Below are positions 39,150 to 50,400 of a DNA stretch of 64,000 nucleotides, piece after piece. A program made the translations under genes and the position numbers. The notes below the pieces were generated by a model. It worked only from the letters and a program-made list of their open reading frames with translations. It was not told where the DNA came from and ran no database searches. Position 1 is the stretch's first letter, and every line of letters begins with the position of its first letter. Source of the DNA: Symbiodinium natans (taxonomy: Eukaryota > Sar > Dinophyceae > Suessiales > Symbiodiniaceae); the NCBI GenBank assembly GCA_905221605.1, contig CAJNDS010002307.1, positions 1 through 64,000 on the forward strand. The letters are read 5' to 3'.

Positions 39150-40560
39150 TGAAATCCGAAAATAAATCAGAAAATTTGTTTTTCCGATTTAATTAATTGA
39201 ATTAATTTAGTTGGCCTCAATTAAACTAATTGAATTAATTAACTCCGAAAATTGGATATGAATCCAGGATTCCTAATTAGTTTAATCAATTTCATTAGCT
39301 TAATTCATTCAATTAATTTAATTGATTTAATTGGTTTAACTAATTTAGATACTTTTTCAGAAATTGTATTAATTTAATTCATATAATAAATTACATCCGA
39401 AAATTGGATTTCCGGATTTAATTAACTTACTTAATTTAATTGGCCTCAATGAAATTAGTTACATTATTAAACCCGAAAATTGGAGTTAATGATTTTAATT
39501 AATTTAATTGGCCTCAATGAACTTGAAAATGAAATGCACTAATTTAATTTAATTGATCAGAAACTCTGGATTCAGGATTCCCAGCGCACCTATCTGAATC
39601 CAGGATTCCGAAACAATTTAATTAACTCAATGAATTAAATGAATTTACTTAATTGATTTCATGTCATGAATTCAAGAAATTTAATTAATTAGTTTAAATT
39701 TATAGAATTAGTCCATGTAATTTGACTAATTTAATTAACTTAGTTAAGTTAACTAATTCAATGAATTTAATGAATTTAATGAATTTAATGAATTTAATGA
39801 ATTTTTAATGAATTTAATGAATTTGATGAATGAATTTGATGAATTAATGAATTTAATGAATTTAATGAATGTATTTAATTTAATAAATGTAATGAAATTA
39901 ATTAATGAATGTAATTAATTTAAACGATTTTAATTGGCCTCAATTAACTAAATCCAAAACAGGATTTCCGGATTTAACTAATCCAATTTTAAGTGGCCTC
40001 AAATAAACACATTAATAAATTGAATTGAATACATTATTTAAAACTATTATTAATAAACTAATTTAACTAATTAAATAAATTAAGTTACTTTAAAAAACCA
40101 AACTAATTAAATAAATCAAAATAACCAAATTAACTACATGAATTAAATTAAGCAAATAATTCAGGTAATTAAACTAATTAAACTATTTTATAATGAATTT
40201 AATGAACTTAATGAATTTCATGAATTTGATGAATTTCATGAATTTAATTAGTTTAATTTTTTTGGCCTCAATTAAATTCATTAAATCAGATAAATCCGAA
40301 ACTTGGATTCCCTGATTTAATTAATTTGAGCAATTTAATTGCCATCAATTAAACTAAATTACTTAAATTATATAAGTATTTATGGGACTAAGTAAATTTA
40401 TTAAATTAATTAAAATAAACTATGTAATTAAAGAAATTTATCAATTAAACTAAGTAAATTCATTAAATTCATAAAATTCATTAAAATGATTTAAATTTAT
40501 AAGTTAATGAAAATCATGAAACTAATTAAATTACTCACTTTAATTACAATACTTATTAGT
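39150..40560. repeat. AT-rich block with recurring TTGGCCTCAATTAA
   Basis: About 1.4 kb built from TTAATTAA/AATTAA words, unlike the flanks. TTGGCCTCAAT or a close variant occurs at 39211, 39440, 39508, 39934, about 39993 and 40262, often 30-60 bases from CCGAAAATTGGATT or GATTTCCGGATTT. This points to a degenerate tandem repeat. A TGAATTTAA array lies at 39765-39890. No coding potential. It ends at CT and AT microsatellites (40612-40672). Confidence 0.8.
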
Positions 40561-40614
40561 TCATTTTTTCTTATTTCCAAGCCAAAGAAACGCAAAATAG
40601 ACCCGAAAGGGCCT

Positions 40615-40650
<36 letters not shown>

Positions 40651-41484
40651 TCCATATATATATATATATATATAATTAGGGTTTAGGGTTTAGGGTGTAG
40701 GGATGTACTTGGGCCCTAAATTTCCTATATGGGAACCCCTGTAAGGCCCAAACATATACTATATAGGTACATGGAGGCCAAGTAACATAGCCCAATACCT
40801 TAAACCCAAAAACCCAAAACCCTAAATCCTAAACCCTAAACCCTGAACCCTCAACCCTAAACCCTGCAGTTTCCGAGGTTTGGACAGCCGTGCGATAGCG
40901 ACGCTCGGATGATGCGAAAGGATTCCTGTCAAGGGCTTAGGGCTTCGGGCTTCGGGCTTAGGGCTTCGGGCTTAGGGTTTAGGGCTTGGGTCAAGGGCTT
41001 ACCCCCAAAACTTCGGCCCTAAGCCTCATAAACCCAAACGCATGCACCTAAGCTCCAAATCTCCAAACCCTATACTTGCGGACTCTAGGAATAATAAGGG
41101 TCGAAGGTTTAGGGTTACCCATTTTGTTTAAAGTAGGGGCTTAGGGGCAAAAATTGAATAAGTGCCCACTCTGTGTCCTAGAGCTAGATTTAGGGTGTAG
41201 AGTTAGGTCTAGAAAGTTTTGGGTTTGAGGCTGCTGTCGCTAAGTGTTTCGGACTTGGGGGAGTTTACAGGAATAAAAAAACTCGAGGTTTTGGGCCCAT
41301 AGGGGGGTGAGGGTGTAGAATTTATGCTACGCCCAGTAGAGGAGGCACGGTCGATCTGCTTTAGGCTTTTGGGTGTTGGGCTTGTGGGGAAGCAGAGGGG
41401 AAGCAGCAATGCCAGACATCGTCAGCTGAACCCCCTGAACCCCAAGCCCAAGCGCCAAGCCCTAAACCCGAAATCTCGTCAAAC

Positions 41485-44400
41485 TGAATGGCCGCACCCG
41501 CTGAGATTCAATCGTCGAAGTGCATCTCCTTGCCAAGGGTTTAAGGGTTTAAGGGTTTAAGGGTTTAAGGGTTTAAGGGTTTTAGGGTTTTAGGGTTTTA
41601 GGGTTTTAGGGTTTTAGGGTTTTAGAGTTTTAGGGTTTTAGGGTTTTAGGGTTTTAGGGTTTTAGGGTTTTAGGGTTTTAGGGTTTTAGGGTTTTAGGGT
41701 TTTAGGGTTTTAGGGTTTTAGGGTTTTAGGGTTTTAGGGTTTTAGGGTTTTAGGGTTTAGGGTTTTAGGGTTTAGGGAATTAGGGTTTAGGGTTAAGGGT
41801 TTAAGGGTTTAGGGTTTCGGGGGTTTGGGGCTTTAGGGGCTAAGCAGTTCGGGGTCGGTTGAGGCTTTGCCTGTACGGTTCCTGTGGGGTGTTCCTAGTA
41901 GAAGAGACGCCTTTCTTGCACAGCCAAGGCCCCTCCACACCACCACAACCCGAAACCTTCCAACATGCAGCGTCTCTCCTGAAATTCTCACCCTAAACCC
42001 TGAACCCGAAAGCCCAAACCCTGAACCCTGTACCCTAAGCCCATATTTTTCTTTTGGAAAATCCCCATCAAGGACCTCTTTCTCCTAGAAGACAGGGCTT
42101 CTTTGGGGGTGTAGGGCTTAGGGTTTGGGGTTGAGGGCTTCAGCCCTAACCTTCGAAGTCTAACTCCCGCAGAATTCTCCTTCTACATGCTCAGGTGAAC
42201 CCAGCAACCCCCCCCCCCCCCCCACCCCCCAAGTAAGGGATGCTAGCATCCTTTGTCTCAAGACTCAACAGGGTTGTAGGTTCAGGGTTCAGGGCTAGGG
42301 GTTTAAGGGGTTTAAGGGGTTTAAGGGGTTTAAGGGGGGGGTTTAAGGGGTTTTAAGGGGTTTTAAGGGGTTTGAGGGGTTTGAGGGGTTTGAGGGGTTT
42401 GAGGGGTTTAAGGGGTTTAAGGGGTCTAAGGGGTCTAAGGGGTCTAAGGGGTCTAAGGGGTCTAAGGGGTCTCAGGGTTTAAGGGGTTTAAGAGGGTTCA
42501 GGGGTCGTGGGGTCTTAGGGGCTTGGGGTTTCAAACCCTAAGCCTTGAAGCCTAGAGAGCCTAAACCCGGCTTGCCTCAACCTTGGCTACGCACCAAGAC
42601 CTTTGACCCTGTTGAGGCTTAGGGTTTAGGGTTTAGGGTTTAGGGTTTAGGGTTTAGGGTTTAGCGTTTAGGGTTTAGGGTCTCAAGGGCTCAGGGGCTC
42701 AGGGGCTTAGGGGCTTTGGGGCGGGGGTTTGGGGCTTGGCGGGGGTCTACTAATCCTTTAGGGGGTTTGGGTCAGGGTTCCAACGCAGCATGCCCAGTTG
42801 GTCATGGCAGATGTCCCTGTGTGAAGTGAAGGGCACAGGCCTCCGATAAGTCACCACTCTTATCCCTAGCTACTCTAAAGCCTCCAACACATTTCTGACC
42901 GCCTGGGACTCTGTCGGAGCCCATAGATGGCTTGGCATACTACCATATATCTCGTCTTCATCAACAAGATTGAGGTCCCGAAGCACCTGATGAGGGGCGA
43001 AGCAGGTACCTCCTCCCCTATGCTCCCGTTCCGAATGGCGCGAGAGCAAAAGCAGGCGGTGCAAACATCGAGCCAAAAACGCCCGCCAGCTGTTGTCGGC
43101 GGCTTCAACAAGTACAGACCTCAATCCAAATCAGGGATCCACGTAACGACTTGAGGCATACACATCTTCCACATCTGTGAGATCCAACTCTGTGCCCACA
43201 CGAAAAAAAAGTCTCGCCTTGCGTGGTTTGACTGTGCGCAAACCCCTTTTGCCTACGAATGCCCTGCGCCTCTGTTGAGCCTAAGCCAGAACTGCAAGAA
43301 CCCCAAGACCCCCAAGAACCCCTAGACCCTAAAACCTACAGCGCCTCTTCCGTTTCCACCTGCAAGAGTCGGACTCATGCACCCCAAAGCCTAAACCCTA
43401 AAAGCCGGCCTAAACATTAAAACCCTAAACCCTAAACCCTATGCGGAGCTGCAATTGGTATTGTAGAAAAGGGTTAGTGTTGAGAGTTGGAAGGGTTAAT
43501 GAACCCGGAAATCATGTTTGGCTCAAGATGGGCTTGAACAGAAAGCCACAAGTTCAAAAAGTAGTGCCTGGGTTCTTAGGGTTTGGTAAGGGTGTGGATT
43601 CCTTCCCCCTTTCCTTCCCCCCTGGGTTGCTCTTATCCGTGTTCTTGTTTGTTTCTTGGTTCGATCTGGGGAATATAAGTTCAGGGCGATTAGGGGAGTT
43701 GATTTCCTTCCTTGGTTGTCCCCCCGTAGGTTATGAGCCCAAATTAGGTTCCCTGCGGTTGAGTGTTGTCTTAAGATCTTTGGGATCAAGAAGCAATGCC
43801 TTCTCCGAAGCGATGGCTCCAACCTGCCTCGGATGGTGGACAAAATGGTGGAGCTGGAAAGTTGGAAGAGGTGATTCCCGGCGCTGAAGAACATCTGGAA
43901 GAAGCCTTGGTTGCAGAAAGCCCCAATGTGGGTATGAATCCCAATGTGGATATGGTTAGCAATACTGAAGCTGAAGGACGTGCTGTCTCTGTATCGCCAA
44001 AGCCTGGTGAGAAAAGGAACTGGGACGCGACTGGTGGTATAGATCGTGAAATGGAGGTGACTGTTTTACGAGTGTTGCACAAACACGGGTATCAGCCGTC
44101 GACTTCGACTTCGGGTCGAATGGTAGACCAAGAGTCTCAGACCGATCTGATTGGAGAAGTGCTGCAAGCGGCCAGGAGGCCTCTGAACAAGATCAAAAGG
44201 GATCCATCTTCGAGTTCCCAAGGTGGTGGAAGCGGTCACGAACAGAAGGGTGCGGACAGCTTTGAAGCTGCACCTGCTGCTGAATACGCCATGGGGGAGG
44301 AGGAGATCCTACAGATGGAGGCTGAGAGGTTGCGACAGTTGTCAGAAGAAGAGGACGAGATGCGTCAGGTCTCTGAAAGGGATGGTTTTCGGAAAGATGA

Positions 44401-47400
44401 GCATCTGATCAAAGCGTGCGATGGGACAACGTGGGAATGGCACCTCCATGAAGATGGGAGACAATATTATTATTGCCTGGATACACAGGAAAGCAAGTGG
44501 ACATTGCCGGTGGTAGGTGAAAAGATGAAGAGTGACGAGGTGGTTGGGTCTCCTTCGGGCAATGAGCTGGAAATGGAGGCGGCACTGGATTCTTCATCCT
44601 CTACTCCGAAGACTGAGTCTACGAGGGCATTCCAGGGTAGTGTAAATAGTTTAGGTGAAAAAGATTTTTCCTCTACTATCAGGGATAGCGGTCCTAGGGC
44701 TGGTGGTGACGCCCCGACCTCGGGTTCTCCTGATGAGGAGGAGATTCCTGGAAACCGAGCAGACATCGCTGGAGCTCAACATCTGGATCGGGAAGGAATG
44801 GGAGCACTTTCTGAGGGTGTGGCAGCGGTGGAATCGGTAGGTCCAGAAGAAAAGATTCCCAATGTGGAGATCGGAACTGTGTCGGCTGCAGAAGAGCGAG
44901 TGGTGGATGTGGTACCTGTCGTTCAGGAATGTGGTCCTGGAGATTTGAAAGACGGAGGGAAAAGGTCGTGTGTTGTGACTGAGGAGGTCTCTTCGTTTGG
45001 TGCCAAGATTCCTGCCATTCAAAGGGAAAAAGAAGCTTCTGGAATAGCTGGAGACACGGAAGATCTGAAAAATGAGGCCTGGAGCGCCAATGATGCGCGG
45101 GTCGATGCGCCAGATATTACCTGGAGTGCGAAGGAAGCACGGGTTGAGGTGCATATGGTGTTACGTTCCACGGGCGACTGCAACAATGGGGCGCAGGTCT
45201 CCGCAGCAGCTGATGATGGAGGTTCACAGGTGGACGCACTGGTGCAACCTGAAGTTAGCCGCGAGGAACGAAATGACAAGGGCTACACCGGAGCCAATGA
45301 GGCAGCTGTGGTCAACGATGGTGGAAATTCTCCTTTGGAAGCCATGGAACCAAAGGAGCCTGCGGTGGAAGAAAGCGTGCCTGCCGTGGATGATCGACTC
45401 AATTGCCCTGCAGTGGAGAAGATTTGCCTGCTGCAGAAGGTGTGACAAAGGACTCCAATGATGGGTCCACTCCCATGAAGGGAGAAGTGTTGCCGTCTGG
45501 AAGTTCGCCGGAAGTCGACACCGAGCGAATTACAGCAGATGAGGCAAAGCCTTTGGCGGAGAAAAAGGGAGGTCCTGAAGTCCAGGAGCACAAAAAAGAT
45601 GAGCTTGTGGGACTCGTGGAGCAGGACGAGCAGTGTGACCCAAAGGTGAAGACAAAGGATGCGCCAGGAGCCGATGATACAGAGGTGGTTTCTGAAGAGC
45701 ATGCAAAGAAAGTGCCCCGAGCGGGAGCCTTGGAATCACCTGGGACACATTGCTATCAAGAGGGAGATGAGATCATGGGTCTAGTGCGCTGCATCAATGG
45801 GTATGGAGCCTTTTTGGACCTTGGTGATTTGAATGTATTGATTCCTGCAGAAGGGAACAATACGTGTCAGTTCAGATTTGGTGATACTGTCAATGGAACA
45901 GTGAAACTAGTGGAAGATGATGGTACCATAATCTTGGACACCTTTCTGGTTTTGGAAGAGGACGTGGAGGACTCTTCCTCAACGCTGCGGAAATGGAAAC
46001 CCAGCGGCTGGAGTACGTGGTGGACGAATTCATGGTATGCTGGTCAATGGTACCAAGATTCCAACGGTCAATGGGACTGGAAACAGGAGGGCAATCCGAT
46101 GAAGAGCTTGTGGTACAGGAGTTATCCTCTGAAGAACGAGAAGAAAGGCAACTTTATGGAGAAAAGATCTACAACGCTCTTCTGGAGAATGGAAACGAAG
46201 AGGAAGCCTATGTTGGCAAAATTACTGGGATGCTGTTGGGTCGCCCGATGGAAGATTTACAGGAGTGTGTTGCAGATCAGGCATTCCTCAATGCGGAAGC
46301 TCGGCGCGCGTATGGCATCTTGCAAAATGATGGTTGGAAGCCTGATGGTACAGAAAGCACAGGCTTGGGAAAGTTAACCACTTTTTCCCGAAAACAGTAC
46401 CACAACGCGCTTTTCGAACTGGCATGCAGAAAAAGGAGATTTACTCGACCAGTTGTGGGTGAAGCGGTGGCAACGGTGCTGAATCAAGGGGAAGATGAGT
46501 TTTGGAACGCGCTTTGGTTGGACACCAAGCTATTTTTGCAGGAGCTTGATGGTGCAGTGCAATCCATGAGCAAAAGGGAGAACAAGCCAATGGAAGCCTA
46601 CATGGACCCTGACCAGTACAAAAAGGCTCACATGACTCCACAGACTGTGTCACCTGGATACAGCAAACTGTGCAAGTTCTTCAATAAGGGAAGGTGTCGC
46701 AACGGTGATGGTTGTCCCTATGAGCATCGTCGTTATGGTGAAGGTTGGCCAGGAGGAGGGTCAACTGATCCAAAGAATAGCCAAGAAGCTGATGATGAGG
46801 ATGGGAACATCGGTGACCCTCCCACAGAGGAAGGTACAGTGGATGAGGCACAGCAGGAGCGGGAGGATTTGGCCTTCCGGGCCAAGTACAATTTTGGCAA
46901 AGGTGCATCAAAGGGTGAACCTACGTCGGGTGAGCCAAAAGGTCGTCTGTGTCTGTATTACAATCAAGGTGGTTGTAAATATGGGACTACATGCAGGTAT
47001 CTTCACAACGATGATATAGCATTGGAAGGGACTTGGGAGCCCGGCAAATCTTGGGACAATGCTTCCAGGAAGTCACTAAGGGACGCAGGGTTCCACCATT
47101 GCTGTTTCGATTATTACCTCAGAGGACGTTGCCGGAAAGGGTCAAATTTCTGCAAGTACTCCCATGACGAGATGTCAGAGGAGCGGCTGACGCTCCTGAA
47201 ACACTTGGTACAGGTGGCCAATCAGGTCCGGTTTGAAAAAGAGAGAGGATGGGAGATTACGGATAGAAGCACTTTTCAGCCACCTGCGAGTGGGGGAGCT
47301 GAATCTTCCTCATCCTCGGCACCAAAAGCGCTGCAAATGACCAATGTGTCACAAAAAGATGGTGAAAAAGGTATTCTGGATGAAGCAGAAGCTGATGAAC

Positions 47401-50400
47401 AAAAGAATTCGGTGGCTGCATCCACTGGTACTCGGCTTCAAAATCCGGAGGAGCCAATTGAAAATTGGATGGCTCGCAACGCACACCTGTGGGTGTATAC
47501 CCCTCATGTAAGTGAGGTGATGATTACGCTTGGTGTGACCAATGTGTCGGACTTGCAAGAGTTCATCTTTGTGGAAGATTTGGTTGACAAAGGGATCAAC
47601 AAAGTGACCGCATGCAAAATTCTGCAATTGGTTGGTGATGTCCGATATCGCCCGGGAGGACCGGAAAAGGCAGTTCCTTCTGATGCATCTGTACGGGTAC
47701 AACAATCTTCTGGGAACAAAGGGACTGGAAGAGCGGCGGTGCGAACCCTCACTCAGGTGCGTGAAGCTGAAGACTCCGGTGCAAAAACCATGCCGAGAGG
47801 CTCCTATCGGGAGCTTTTTGATAAGGTCAGGTACCGTGATGGTTGGACGCTTGCGCAGAGGTCTCCGTTGTGCGTACAGAAGCTGCGGTTGGTGGGAGTT
47901 GGAATGCCGCCGGTGAATCCACCAACAAAAAAGTATCGGTCAAGATCAAACCCTGTGAGAAGGGGAAGGCCCTTGCTGGACAAAAAACAGGTGCGACAGG
48001 TGCCACGCTCTCGGTCACAACGACGAGTGCAACCGGCGGAAGTGGTGGAAAAGCCGAAGCCACTGGAACTGAAGCCTCGTGGTGGGTTGTCGTATCGGTT
48101 CAGCAGAGCGTGGGCAGATGTGGTGGATGATGATGAACAGGCGGAGGCTTTGGTCTCGTATGCCGCTTCCTCAAGCGATTCAAGCGAAGAGGAGACCAAT
48201 GCCGTACAACGCCTGAAGGAAATCTTTTTGCAAGAAAGGGATTCACAGAGAACTGCGAATCGTGGCAATGTTCCGCAAAGTGGTTCTTCAGGCTCCAATG
48301 ACGGGCCGAAAAAATCGGTTCACCTTGGCGAAGGGCGCGACAAAGCGTCGCGGGGGGAGACCCGCCAAGAAGTGACTTCGCAAGTTTTTCGCTACCACAA
48401 CCTTCTCGTCGAGCTGAACGATCTCAAAAAAGAGCAAGGGATGGTTCAGTTATGGTTGGTTCGCTGGCGGTGGGCTCCACGGATGAGGTTTTACCTGGGC
48501 AAGGTGTTGCTGGACAGGTGAATGTCTCTGAAAGCGCTCAAGTTCTTCCTGGGCAAGAAGTGGCTGGACAGGAGACGGCGCCGGAAGGAGCAGTACAGAT
48601 TTCTGGCGAGGAGACTGACCAAAAAGAAGGAGAAGGTGGGAGCAATGAACTCCGTGGTGATGATGCGAAGATATTGGATGGTGGTCCGGTGAGGAATGAC
48701 CTTCAGCAATTGCTGGTTAAAGGCCTTCTGACTCGGATTTATTGGAAGGTTGCAGTTGGCAAGTTGCCGGTGGGGCAAAGAGACTGCCAAAAAGGGTCCA
48801 ATAAGATGGATCGAAATTTGGTTATTAGCATGTCATCCGAGGGTGCAAGCGAACAGGATGAGAACCTGGCACTGGAGGACGATGCTGATCAGTCAATGGG
48901 TGACGGTGCGATGGTAGTTCTGGTGTATGATCCAAGGACGCTGATTCAGTCGCCAACAACTGATTGGGTTATGCGTCGCGGTCTTACCGATCGTTCCGTC
49001 TGGCCAGCAATGGCGTACATGGCACAGAGGATATGTGCTGAAATGGTTCAAGTGGATGAAATGAATGCCCAGCTAGGGACTGGAGCACTCCTTTTTCAAA
49101 GGAGAGATCAAGGACATTATAGTGACCTGCATCATTCGTTCCATGACAACCCGTGCTTGCCGGCGGTGGGGAATTATCCTCTTTCGGTGATGGGTGCCTT
49201 GTTGTCTCCTGGTCTGGAAGGGGAATTCAAGAATACTGACAAGTTTGGAACTGCTATGGAGGCAATTGCCTATGATTGGAGCCGCAGTCCAGGCATGGAA
49301 GTTCACATTGAACTTATGGCGAGGGTAGCCAAAATGGTTCACCCGTTCCTGAATCTTGGAGCCCAAGGGTCGGTGATGGTTTCGGAATTTCTCTGGCAGC
49401 GCGGGAGGGCCCGGTTGATGGAGTTCCTTCAAGCGGCGACTTGTGCGGACCAATTGGAGGCTCTCTGGAGAAGGATGGACGACGATGCTGATGAAGAGGT
49501 GGATCCTTCGACAGCGGTGCTGGAAGTTCTTGGACCAGAGGATGCGGTGCTTGATCAAGGGAACAATGAATCCCTTATTCCCATTGAAGATGCTGGAGGT
49601 GAGACAAGTGGTGACACTGGAGGGGATGGCAAAGCGCCAGAAGTTTCTCCGGAAGAGGAGACATCCAGTGGGTCATCAAGACTGGCGGACACAAGGATTT
49701 TCTTGTGGTCAGTGTACTCCCGCGTGGCTTCGAATTTCTCTATGCAGGACCGCACTACTGGTAAGATCTTTGACAGCACAAAAGGGTATCCTGGTGAAGG
49801 ACCAAACAATGATGACAATCCTTCCTCTAAGGGGAACTTACCCTGGATCTCGGAAGACTACCTCGACGAAGTGGTGTCAAAAAAGATGGAAAGGTCTTCA
49901 GATATGGATGGGTTTGTTCCGGGAAGTGAGGGACCATTGGAAAAGGTAGAGGTGGAGAATGTTACTGCCTCTAAAATTCTTATGGCTCTTTGGAAGAAGG
50001 GACATAGAGTTGGTTATAGGAGGTTGTGTCGTTTGAACGCATCTGGATGCAAGGTTGGAGCAATGAAACGTCCAATCAAAAGGGTGCAGAAGATTGGCAC
50101 TAGAAAGGCCTTCACGAAGATGTTCAATGTTTTTGGATCGTCTCAGCATGGCTCAGGAGTTGGCGGAAAACCGATCATGAAGGTGGTAGGACCAAGGCCA
50201 GGTTTTCCAGCTGTACTCCAAGCACCAAATACTGATAGCACGTCGGGTGAAGGGAGCAGTCCCCAGGTACATGGCAATGTTCATGTAGAGCACAATCGCC
50301 CTATGGACCGGTATGAGGCAGAGCGCTTGGAGAAGAGGAAGAAGGGCTTCTGCTATTGGTTCGGCAAGGGGAAAGATCGCTGCAAATTTGGTGACGACTG

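Noticed and set aside
43441-43887. 148-codon ORF starting at the 5' LTR, and the 142-codon ORF at 51824-52252
   Set aside because: They share about 95 identical codons only because they read through the two identical LTRs.
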